In this document: piece after piece, positions 1-9,992 of the stretch
Numbering within the stretch: position 1 is the stretch's first letter
Layout: every line of letters begins with the position of its first letter
Source of the DNA: Lunularia cruciata
Taxonomy: Eukaryota > Streptophyta > Marchantiopsida > Lunulariales > Lunulariaceae
Direction of reading: 5' to 3'
Assembly: GCA_948567375.1 (NCBI GenBank)
Contig: OX419755.1
Span: 72,172,944-72,236,943 of the forward strand
Length of the DNA stretch: 64,000 nucleotides
Made by a program: the position numbers and the translations under genes
The notes under the pieces: model-generated
Told to the model about the DNA's origin: nothing
Seen by the model: only the letters and a program-made list of their open reading frames with translations
Database searches by the model: none

Positions 1-215
1 TCTACTTTATCTACACCACAAAAATATATTCATCTTCCTCCAAAGCTTGTTATATGGTTGCTTCATTAACAAAATTCCTATTTGGGACTCATCTCTCTTC
101 AAAGCTTGCTCCATGGTTGCTTTCTTGACAAACTTCTCATCTTGGGACTCATCTCCCTTCAAAGCTTACTCTAAGTGCACCTTGACAAACTTCCCATCAC
201 GAGATTGACTATTCT
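1..215 (-). repeat. 60-bp coding tandem repeat in pol of gypsy element B
   Basis: Read on the minus strand, this is a run of about three and a half imperfect units of roughly 60 bp, each coding for about 20 residues rich in K, E and D (core of the type ALKED-SQDEKFV). The array lies just upstream of the protease-like stretch on the plus strand, which in element orientation places it between protease and reverse transcriptase. The same repeat occurs in the related element A at 3375-3570. It is cut by the window edge. Confidence 0.6.
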
Positions 216-1799
216 TAGGTGTTGTACTCAAAGTGCCAAACAACCTAATTGGAAATTCTTACCTTGGTGTTGTACTTGACTTTATCATCAATTCCAATCA
301 AATTGAACCTTATGATGCTCAAGAAAAGGTAGATCTCGAATGACATTATAATGTAGAGGTGCCACTACAAATCTTATACACTCTAAATACTCTTTCACAA
401 TCTCAAAAGTAATAGGATACAAGATACAAAATACAAAACCCTTTCTACCATCCACCATCATCAATCTACTTCCAATTATTGGCTTGATAAGAATATGTAG
501 TTCCTTTGCTAATTGTATGGACAAGCAATTTTTTGAACTTCTCAAATTAACCAAAATCATACAACCATGATCAAATATCATACCTTGCAAGTGAAGCAAA
601 CGTGCATAGGTTGAACCTTTGATCCCAATAGGTAACTCAAAATCTACTACTGGGATTTGTTGTTTCCTTGATCATTTTGCTCCACAAACTCCATCTGAGC
701 AACTTTTTGAGGTCACCTATTCTTGAGTGGACATTCAACGGTGCAATGTCCAAGTTGGTGACAATGGAAAGAATCACTATTCTATTGCAATTTTTCTCTA
801 TCTGTGGTCTCCATTGAATGACATCAATCTCCATTGTTGCCAGCTCCTCCACCCTTATGTAGTGTATTGGTATGTTTTGTGAAAGTCAAGGTGTAGACCA
901 AGTTGTTGCAACCAAGGAATCAACACATTTGGCCAACCGCAATGCTTCCTCCAATTTTGTAGCTCTCACATAGTTACCTCTAATTTGGTTTGTGACTTCA
1001 AGTCCTTCACAAATTGATCTTGAGCTTTACTTTCCAATATATCTAGAATTTGTATGATGGTGTTTTGGAATTGCATGATGTAACTTCTTAAAGAGCCAAT
1101 CTACTTCAACTCTGCCATCTTATCTTGTGTAGGTTGTGTGGCATTTATAGCTTGGAATCGACCATTTATTACACTCTTCAATTTTGCCCATGTCAAGATT
1201 GGTGCAAAAATTTTCCATTTAGCTTGCTCTACTTGGAATCGCCATTATAACTTTGCTATTCCATCCAATTGGCTAAAAGCCAAGAGAATCTATTTTTTTC
1301 ATCTTGAAGATTGGTAGCCTTGAAATAACATTTGCAATCAAACAAAACGTTCTCCACTACACTCAAAAGATTCTTGCCTTTAAAAACCGTGGGTTTTTAA
1401 AGGCAAATGTGGTCTTCTCCTTCTCAAATTGGTACTCTTTCTTCATGCTCTTCTTGTTAATGATCTTGTTCTTCCAAGAATTGAATAAGGTGCTCAATTT
1501 GTTGCTGCATAGCAATGATAACCTTGGGTATTACTGTCATGGTTACTACTCTATCACACCCCCTCCCAATCGATCTAATTTATTAATATATAGATGCAAC
1601 ACGTCCATCATTCTCCATAAGTTATAATCAAAAGTACATAGGGATCCTTGGACAAGGTGATTGTATTTAGAAAATCTTACCCAAAGCATGAGATGATGAA
1701 CTATGTGAAATGATGCTTGGGTAGTACTTGGACACAAAAATCCCAATGGTTTGGCAAAAATAGATTTGGTGATCTAAAAATTCCATCGATCCTATTCTT
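216..1799 (-). mobile_element. gypsy element B: gag and protease remains
   Basis: Minus-strand internal region of a Ty3/gypsy LTR retrotransposon. Positions 288-599 encode an aspartic-protease-like end with the pattern VIRDLPFLEHHKVQFDWN, matching the family consensus around VILGMPWL and the following W. Positions 640-850 match the zinc-knuckle and linker part of gag in the sister element A, and 850-1790 is gag, all broken by stops and frameshifts. The order gag then protease, running away from the primer site at 1800, fits a 5' part of an element that continues beyond the left window edge. Non-functional. Confidence 0.65.
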
Positions 1800-1811
1800 A
1801 CTCTAATACTA
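1800..1811 (-). other. decayed tRNA-iMet-type primer binding site (element B)
   Basis: On the minus strand the sequence TAGTATTAGAGT lies just downstream of the LTR end, where plant gypsy elements carry TGGTATCAGAGC, complementary to the 3' end of initiator tRNA-Met. It differs at three positions. Its place next to the LTR and its near identity with the site at 5156-5167 support the call. Confidence 0.6.
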
Positions 1812-1812
1812 A

Positions 1813-2218
1813 TGTAAAAGATCAAAGACCAAGGAGAGAAATAAGAGAATGGAAGCTCACATTAGGACATGTAAATGAGGAAAACTCCAAGTCTAGCATG
1901 AGTTTTAGCTCTAGTATTTATAGGGAGTATACAAGGCTCTTGAGAAGCTTCTCAAGAAGCTTCCTTGAGCCATTTTCTTGGAGTGCAAGCCAAGTTAACA
2001 TGGAAGATTCTCAAGAAATTTCCTTCTAGAAGTTGCCTACTTGGCATACAAGCTAAGCTAGTTGGAAGTTCCTATAAGCTTCCTACTTGGGATGCAAGTT
2101 AAGCTAGCCAAGAAGCTTCCCAAGAAGCTTCCTAGATACTTTTGGAATATTCAAGGCTAATTTGTCTTCTTTGCTACTTTGTTAGCCCTAACTACTTTGT
2201 CGCTAAACTTGTAATACA
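1813..2218 (-). repeat. LTR, family A (copy B)
   Basis: Minus-strand LTR of about 406 bp. In element orientation it starts TGTATTACAAG and ends ACA, and is alignable with the LTRs at 5169-5589 and 41196-41620. It contains a TATA-like sequence (plus-strand reading TATTTATAG near 1916) and upstream GAAGCTTC palindromes around 1940-1970 and 2100-2135. A primer site follows, so it acts as the 5' LTR of element B. It abuts a plus-strand family-C LTR head to head. Confidence 0.7.
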
Positions 2219-2808
2219 AGTAGCTAGACATATTATCTAGAGGTGAAAAGTGACTTGGTAACATCTAGAAGGATTTTGTGTACAATGGGCTAGGTAGATC
2301 AAATAGAGGTTTCACCAAAAGAGTACTTTTACTAATAAGGTAGAAGCCAAAAATAGCTTGAAAACTTTAGAGTCAATTTCAAAGGCCTAAACAGATGAAT
2401 TAGGCCTCAAAAGTGAAAAGCTTCTTGCCTCTTACGAAAAATAGGCTTGAATTCTCCCCCCTATGATTCATCTCATTGAGAGCTTTCCAATGGTACCTCA
2501 CCTACACAATTATGAGCTCCATATAAGAAGATTCCCTAAAGATTCCCTTTAGTCAAACCCATTTGACCAACTAGATAGGACAAGGACTAACATGTCACCC
2601 ATCCAAACAACTAATCCAAGGATAAAGCTTGCTAATAGGTCAACAATGCATGTATATGATCCAAGGGTGGAGCTTCCTTTGAGGGGATTCTCTTTTCTAT
2701 ATAATAAAGAGAAGGTGCTCCTTTGGGGCATCGGAGAATTGAGTGTGAAACTTGTATTTCCTCTCTTGTATTTCTCTTGAAGAGTTCTCTTGTCCTTAGA
2801 GTATTACA
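2219..2808 (+). repeat. LTR, family C (copy 1)
   Basis: About 590 bp, alignable over its full length with the inverted copy at 35538-36117 and, at its 3' end, with the LTR at 54640-54794. It holds a TATA-like TCTATATAATAAAG near 2695 and ends TTACA. No primer site follows: the sequence passes directly into the minus-strand RT of element A. It is therefore a solo or truncated LTR rather than the 5' LTR of a full element. Apparent short ORFs inside are not genes. Confidence 0.65.
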
Positions 2809-5155
2809 AAACTCCATATTCTTACAAAAAGGTAGAACTCTCCATTCAAAATGCCCATAGCTTGTACAAAAGGTAGTCTTTTGCACATCATCCCTATTAA
2901 TGGGGATTTGCCAATAGCCTCTATGAAGATCCAACTTAGAGAAATATCATGGTCCACTCAATTGATCAAGCAAGTCATAAATTCAAGGCAAGGGATATGC
3001 ATTCTTCACCATTTTTTTTATTGAGCCCATGGTAATCAATACAAAAACAAAGTCATCCATCCTTCTTTGGAACAAATAGTACTGGTGCTCCCCAAGGAGA
3101 TGTACTATGTCATATGAAATCATTCTCCAACAGCTCCAAAATTGTTGTTCTTAATTCCTCCAACTCCTTTGGTGAGAGCTAATAGATTGGTCTAATCATT
3201 GGATTACTCCTTGAGAATAACTCAATCTTGAAGGGCATATCACAATTGGGGGTAATCCTTTTGGCAGATCATCCAATAACACATTCGTAAACTCTTGAAC
3301 TATTTGATCAAGTGTTGCTTGATGAGGCTCTTGACACTCCTCAAATTCTCCTTGTGCAATTGGCTTGATCCATACCATGAAAAAAACCTTATCTTCTTCC
3401 AAAGCTTACTCTATAACTACTTCATTGACAAACTTTCTATCTATGTACTTATCTTCCTTCAAAGCTTGATATATGGCTGCTTCACTGAAAAACTTCTCAT
3501 CTTGGGACGTATCTTCTTTCAAAACTTGCTCTATGGTTGCTAGCCTGACAAACTTCTCATCTTGTGACTAACAATTCTTAGGTGTCTTACTTAAAAGTGC
3601 CATACAACCTAATAAAAAATTCCTACCTTGGTGTTGTAGTTGAATTTTTCATTGATTCCAATCAAATTGAACCTTATGACATTCAAGCCAAGGCAAACCC
3701 AAAATGACATCATAGTATAGAGGTGCCACTACAAACCTCATACACTCCAAAAACTCCTTCCTAAACTTGAAGGTAACAAGATGCAAGGAACAAAATGTAT
3801 AACACTTTCTACCATTTGCCATCATCAATCTACTTTCAATTACCGTTTTGATAAGAATACTCAATTCCTTTGCTAATTGTATAGATATGCAATTCTCTAA
3901 ATTTCCAAAATCCTACAACCATGATCAGATATCATACCTTGCAAGTGAAGCAAACTTACATAGGTCAAGCCTTCAATCCCATAGAACTAATCAAGTTCTC
4001 AATAGGTGGCTCAAAATCTCCTACTAGGATTCCTTGTTTTCTTGATCATTCCGCTCCACAACCTCCATTTGGGCAATTTGTCAAGATTGCTCATTCTTGA
4101 GTGGATATTAAACAATATGATGTCCATTCTAGCAACAATAAAAGCAATCACTATTTTGCCACAATCTTTCCCAATCCATTGTACCAAGTGGTCTCCGTTG
4201 GATAGCATAAATCTCCATCAATACTGGCTCCTTCATAGGTGTGTAATGTGCTAGTTTGTTTTGTGAAGGTCAAGGTTGAGACCAATTTCTTGCAACCAAG
4301 GAATCAAAGCGCTTTGCTAGCTACATAGCTTCTTCCAAGTATTTTAGCTCTCACTTAGTCACTTCTAATTTGGTTCATGACTTCAAGCCTCTCACAAATT
4401 GATCTTGAGCTTCACCATCCATTATATCTAGAATATGCATAATGGTGTTATGGAATTGCGTGATGTAGCTTCTTATAGAACCCATCTGCTTCAACTCTGC
4501 CAACTTATCTCATGTGACATTTATCACTTAGAATTGCCCAATTATTGCACCCTTGATTTCTTCCTATCTCAAGATTGGTGCAACAAATTGCCTTTCAACT
4601 TGCTACACTTGGAACCGTCACCATAGCTTTGCTGCTCTGTCCAATTGGCTTGAAGCTAAGAGGATTTGTTTGGGTTCATCTTGAAAATTTGTAGCCTCAA
4701 AATAACATTCATAATCAAATAAAAAATTCTCCATTGCACTCAAGAGACTCTTGCCATCAAATACCTTTGGTTTTGGAAATTGGATTTGGTCTTCTCCTTC
4801 TTGAAATGGTGCTCTCTCTACTTGCTCTTGTCATTGTTGGTCTTGTTCATCCAACAATCAAGTAAGGTGTTTGATTTGTTGCTAGCAATGATAACCATAT
4901 GTATTGCTACCATGGCTACTTCTCTATCACACTATTCCTGATTTATCTAATTTACTAACACATAGATTCAACATATCCACTATTCTCCATAAGTTATAAC
5001 CTGAAGTACCAGGGGTTCCTCAAACAAAGTGATTGCATTTAGAAAATTTGCCCAAACATGAGGTGATGAATTGTGTGAAATAATCCTTGGGTAGTACATA
5101 AACGCAATAATCTCAATGGATTTGGTGGTCCATAAATTTCATCCATCCCATTCTT
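2809..5155 (-). mobile_element. gypsy element A: gag, protease and RT remains
   Basis: Minus-strand Ty3/gypsy internal region, read from right to left. Gag remains lie at about 4.9-4.0 kb, including a zinc-knuckle-like stretch near 4.1 kb. Protease lies at 3864-3649, ending with YYDVILGLPWLECHKVQFDW. A tandem-repeat linker follows at 3570-3375, then the RT N-terminal part at 3402-3196 with DDLPKGLPP, and RT palm sequence at 2934-2809 with MDLHRGYWQIPI and YGHFEWRVLPF. RT is cut at 2809 by the family-C LTR, so the YxDD motif, RNase H and integrase are missing. Stops and frameshifts throughout mark it as a pseudo-element. Confidence 0.75.
3375..3570 (-). repeat. 60-bp coding tandem repeat in pol of gypsy element A
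   Basis: About three and a half units of roughly 60 bp between protease and RT. On the minus strand they encode successive peptides of the form SQDEKF...ALKED, K/E/D-rich and hydrophilic. Units differ by scattered substitutions but keep the same frame, as expected for a linker that expanded while the element was still coding. The array at 1-215 is its counterpart in element B. Confidence 0.65.
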
Positions 5156-5167
5156 ACTCTAATACCA
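5156..5167 (-). other. tRNA-iMet-type primer binding site (element A)
   Basis: The minus strand reads TGGTATTAGAGT, which differs from the standard TGGTATCAGAGC at two positions, both C-to-T. It lies one base inside the LTR end. Confidence 0.7.
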
Positions 5168-5168
5168 A

Positions 5169-5589
5169 TATAAAAGACCGAGACCAAGCAAATAAATAAG
5201 AGAATGGAAGATCACATTAGGGTACTTGAATAAGGGAAATTCCAAATGCCTAGCATTGAGCTTTGGTATTTATAGGAAGCATACAAGGCTCTTGAGAAGC
5301 TTCTCAAGAAGCTTCTTTTGAACCACTTTCTTGGAGTGCAAGCCAAGTTAACTGGGAAGCTTCTCAAGAAGCTTCCTTCTAGAACACGCCTACTTGGCAT
5401 AGAAACTAAGCTAGTTGGGAGCTTCTAGAAGCTTCCTTATAGAAGCTACCTTCTTGGGATGCAAGCAAAGCTAGTCGGAAAGCTTTCAAAGAAGCTTCTT
5501 AGATACTTCTAGAATCTTCTATGCTAATTTGCCCTATTTTTTACTTTGTTAGCCCTAACTAAATTCATCACTAATTCCATATTGTTACA
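5169..5589 (-). repeat. LTR, family A (copy A)
   Basis: About 421 bp, minus strand, starting TGTAACAATATGG in element orientation, as the solo copy at 41196 does. A TATA-like element lies near 5265-5275 (plus-strand TATTTATAGG). Upstream of it, GAAGCTTC palindromes occur at about 5295-5315, 5355-5375 and 5423-5435; the last reads TTCnnGAAnnTTC. It is followed by a primer site, so it is the 5' LTR of element A. Confidence 0.75.
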
Positions 5590-6040
5590 AGTATCCAACA
5601 TCTTCCAATGCACATTGTGTATCATGTAGTACCTACAAGTGTATACCAAGCATCATCTAGCGCCTTCTTGCCTTCTTACATAAGATCTATCAAGGCAACA
5701 ACATAATTTTTTGTAAACTTGATGTTTGTGAAGGCAACAATATATGAATAATTTTTTATAAAATTGGTGTTTATTTGCAACTATGGAAAAAATAGTGGAA
5801 ACATTATTAGATTTACATGAGATGAAAAATTGAAGAATGATAGTTTTGTTATAGAGAAACATGTTCTCATTTGAGTATATCAAGATGATGAACAAGGCAT
5901 TGTTGCATCACCCTTGACATACTTTATTCTCTATCAAGCTCCATTCCATTAAAAGACATTTTTGAATCTATTTGAGTTTCTTTTATAAATTTTCCATCAT
6001 CTTTTGACCAAACATTTAACCTATTGATTGAAGAGTCGTG
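5590..6040. other. unassigned AT-rich spacer
   Basis: AT-rich sequence between LTR A and the Harbinger remnant. I see no conserved protein, RNA gene or clear repeat. The left 80 bases flank the LTR and may be an old target sequence. Confidence 0.5.
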
Positions 6041-7235
6041 TAAAATAATAAAAATTGAAACCCACTAAAATAAATATACATTTCTACCATTGTATTAAGT
6101 TGCACTCTCAACTCACAAAGAGAATGTTATCTAGCTTTCAATACTCCTAAACAATGCTTATTTATCACTCTTGCCTTTGCCAAATATTTGTCAAACTCTT
6201 GCTTGTCCTCCATTCATGCCTGCTTGAAAGAGTGGACTAAGTGATACATAGGTACATGACTAGAATCATCTAAAAGGTGTTTTTGGTCTCAAAACTATGC
6301 CATCTCCCTCTCCGGTTCAAATCATACTATAATGATGATTTTTTCAAACAAGTCATGTTGTGACATGACCTTGGCATTCATGAAAATAAATAAATAAAAT
6401 CTAACCTTTAATAAAATCATGGAAAAGTTACAATAAGGAGAACCAATGCCAATGAACTGAACAAAAGAACAAAGCAAAATATAGATATAGAACACTTATC
6501 TCATGTAAAATGTATAATTCTCCTTTTATCATCATAAATCACTTGGCCGTTTATGGACTATGAGCACTTTCTACTAAAATAGATTTCTCTATCCATAGAA
6601 GATCAAGCTATGAGAGGAAACAATTTTCCAGCTATCAAACCAACCCAATCAAGGAAACCTTTGTGTGCAAAAACTACGGATATTCTCCTCCTCTCCTAGT
6701 GCTCATGCCATGCAATGGGACTCTTCATCAAATCTAATATGGCAGTCATAACTTTGTTGATAAAGGTAACTGTTGAACCCATACTAATGCCCCAAATGTT
6801 TAACTCCTTTGCAACACAAGCTCCATTAATATGATACCCAAATCTATCAAGAACTAGAGCTACTTGGATCCATATTGGTGTTTGCTCATATTGGTAGTTC
6901 TTTTCAAAAACATGGTGCATTTTTATCAAAACTACTAATGTTGACAAGAAATTAACATCCATTCTAGTAAGCTAGCAAAAGATCTTCACATCTAGATTTC
7001 TAAAATATTTTATCGCAAGTTCTTGACTACGATGGTAAGTAACTTGGGGTTCCAAGTATCTATGCAAATGTGCATACTCCCACCCAATAATCAATGATTC
7101 TAACATATATAAGTCTCCTTCTTCATCTTCATCTTTTAGTCCTTGCTGCAATATCTCCAAACCTAATTGTAAAACCCATTGTATACATTTCTTAATGTTT
7201 CTAGTTAGTTCTCCACGAGTGCTATCTCTCCACAT
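6041..7235 (-). pseudogene. PIF/Harbinger-type DDE transposase pseudogene
   Basis: A minus-strand degenerate transposase reading. Two adjacent ORFs (7235-6972 and 6962-6696) give the N-terminal part, with RYLEPQVTY..., KYFRNLDVKIF, then PIWIQVALVLDRFGYH, GACVAKELNIWGIS and GSTVTFINKVMTAI. This is the helix-turn-helix region typical of plant and fungal Harbinger transposases. Further on, with stops, come ERRRISVVFAHKGF, the position of the usual IDGT motif (here IAGK, so the first catalytic Asp is Ala), YFSRK, LLDDSS (second Asp kept), and ARVINKHCLGVLKAR, where the catalytic Glu is Lys. Stops and two lost catalytic residues make it inactive. I did not find terminal inverted repeats or the partner Myb-like ORF. 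The family call rests on the ordered motifs. Confidence 0.75.
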
Positions 7236-7240
7236 GTTCT

Positions 7241-8980
7241 ACTTCATACTCCTTGATTCTTGAATCACCAAAAATAACACCTATAAGTGCTACCATTTGA
7301 CATGCTATACTCTCCTCACTTCACATTCTATGCACAATGAACAAGAGAGCAAGATAAGAAATTCATTTTCTAACTTGTACTAGTTGAACAATGAAATTTT
7401 AAATAATCAAACTGAGGAATTTGGATTGCACGTCAACCAAATTCACTCCTCCTTCCAACCTTCACACAATCCGCACACATTTCTTCCCACTTCGGGTCAA
7501 TTTTCTCATTCTTGTCCTCCTCATTCATCTCAACATCTTGCAATGTTCATTTGTTCTTGTACATCACTCCATATTTATCGCCCCCGTTGGTGGCCACCAC
7601 GTTCACCCTACACCATGCACTTTATTAATCCTAAAGTGTAATTAATGCTTTATGTTGCACCAACAAAAAACTCCATATCCCTTATTTCCTATGAACCACT
7701 TATGGAGTTTGCTAATAATAAGGAACATGGACTGAACTCCATAGTGAGACACTTTCTTCCTCCTGTGTGCATCAGGTATTGACTTAGTCAACGCTTTGTA
7801 ATAATCTAAATGAAAATATACAGAACTTAGTAAAACTATTTCTGAAAACCATAATGCTCTAACCGAGAAATTCTACTTGGAGTGTGCATACAATTGTAAA
7901 AGGTTGTATGCATGTTGTGTACTAATTAAGCATAACTAGATCAGTTTGATTTATATCAGTGCAATTTAATGATATCTGAAGATGGTTTTATTTTCTAGAT
8001 GATGCAAGCTACAACCATGGCAAATTCTATTCTGAACAAGATGTTATAAATTATACATTGTAAGGATTATTCTTTCGTATTCTCGAGTTATATCTATAGA
8101 AGATGAATCTTATGTACAATTTGGAAATTAAGGTTGTATCTTTAATATTCAAAATCTTATGAATATTCTTCAATGGGAGTGATGAATCTCATCATAGTTA
8201 AAGTAAATAAAGTTTCCGGGTGTTGGTTTAAGTAAATCCGAATCTGTCGGTCTAAACCATTTACAGATCACTTCAAGTGGAGAGTTATATGTTATAGCGT
8301 TGTACACCTCTCATCTACCCATTAAGAATGAAGAAAAAAATGAAAGAATATACGAATCGTTATAATGTAAATAGCCCTTTGGAGCGAAGTACACGGATTA
8401 TATATAGAGGTTTGAACTCTATCCGGATATAGTTAGGTATGTTTTCTATTATACATAGGGATGTTTGTGACTGTAAAAAGAATGAATTGAGATCAATGGT
8501 CTCATTGATTTTAGACTTTGTCTCATCCTTTTCTACGCGGTCGCCTTTCTCCATTTAGACTTTGAAATTTTAGTAAAGTTATTTACGGCTTTAGAAACTT
8601 CAAAGTTGAGTTGAGATAAAGTAATTTCAACAAACCTCATTCAGAGTCAACGAGGCGAACTATCATTGATTTCAAAACAGAATATTACTTTATAGAATAA
8701 CATAAGAGGATAAAATTTAAACCAATATAATACTTTCCAGTAAATTGTTGATAACATTTTACTTTCAAGGCCTGCTGACACCTCTTCACATGATTAGATG
8801 TTGGACAATCATTTTTAGATCCATTAAATACAGTCTTGTCCCAGTATGCACCGAAATTTATAAATTTAATTGGTAGTGTTTCGTTTAATACTTGTAAAGT
8901 TTAATGGGTATCTGTCTTTTCCTCTGATAACTCTAGTCAGTCTTCGTTAATTCGTTAGGGTTGGTATCTTCCCATTCATC
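7241..8980. other. unassigned intergenic region
   Basis: AT-rich sequence between the Harbinger remnant and the first gene island. Short ORFs near 7384-7645 overlap in different frames and have no recognisable protein character. No RNA gene or transposon domain seen. Confidence 0.5.
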
Positions 8981-8988
8981 GCCTGCAA

Positions 8989-9030
8989 AACCTGATGTGT
9001 ACACATAATAATTATTGTACACATCAGGTT
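8989..9030. repeat. perfect 15-bp inverted repeat (hairpin)
   Basis: AACCTGATGTGTACA at 8989-9003 and its exact reverse complement at 9016-9030, separated by a 12-base AT-only loop apart from one C. It lies about 960 bp upstream of the importin-alpha start, at the edge of the gene island. Confidence 0.8.
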
Positions 9031-9299
9031 ATATTGCCTATGTACAATTAAACTTAATTCTTTTTATATCCGGACCTTGTATCTATGCTAACAAATTTTC
9101 TCCCAGTCGCAGTTAAAACCAAGAGAATTCTAATTTATAGCTACTTTTTGCAAACTCTCTGAAATGGAAAACCATGTATTTAAAATAAAAATAACGGCTA
9201 GTTCGGAGGGCGTATCTTGGATTGAATATACATCACACCCTAAATAAATTTGAATTTGAGTCACAGAGAAGTAATGAGGGGGCCCTGCTGGCATGTGCG

Positions 9300-9992
9300 T
9301 CCTCTCCAGAAGAGTAGGTCTCTACAGCTAGGCCACTTCTCCTTTTCCCCCAAGTGGAGGCAGTACAGGTAGCATGGGCTACCGTCGATGTGTGAGCTGG
9401 AAGGTCAAGATAGACTGCGACACAAGCAAGCAAATAAAGAAGGAAATTTTTGTCTAGACTACCGGCCAAACCGGTTAGGTTCTGCCCGTGGCGCCAGCAG
9501 GCAAAGGGTGCGGGGAATCGACGGTGGACCCAAGATCGACGGCGGGGAGGAGCTCACTCTCCCGCCTGCCTCGCTTCCCTCCCTCCATCGTCCCTCGAGG
9601 GTCTCAGGGCCAGCAGGAGGCAGGGTCACAGAAAGAGAGGAAAGACAGGGAAAAGAGAGAGAGAGCCGAGAGAGAGTGCTCATCCCATCCCTCTCCTTCT
9701 GCTCCTTCTTCTTCTTCCTCACTTCGAATCTCTGGTCTCTTACTTTAGATCTCACATCTTTTTCTACACCGGGAGGCCAGACTGGCTTCACTCCGCTGCA
9801 CTTCTCTTCATCGTCTGCTTGATCGATATATCCTCGCGCGCAGCTGGTAGTGGTTGCAGATTTGTCTGAACAGGAAAGGAAGGAAAGAAGTACGGGAAAC
9901 AAGGAGCGAGAGAGCGCTTGGTCGCCGACTGTGCTGGTTTTCTTTTGATCGATTGCCGGCTTGAAGGCTTTTGTATTTCGTAACCCTGCAAG
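9300..9992 (+). promoter_or_regulatory. importin-alpha promoter and 5' leader (extent uncertain)
   Basis: GC- and CpG-richer sequence directly upstream of the importin-alpha ATG, unlike the AT-rich DNA further left. It includes a GA-rich run at about 9645-9675 followed by CT-rich sequence at 9690-9725, common in plant leaders. No clear TATA box at a fixed distance could be chosen, so the transcription start is not assigned. Several long ORFs here in overlapping frames on both strands (for example 9459-10181 minus) have biased composition and are not genes. Confidence 0.45.
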
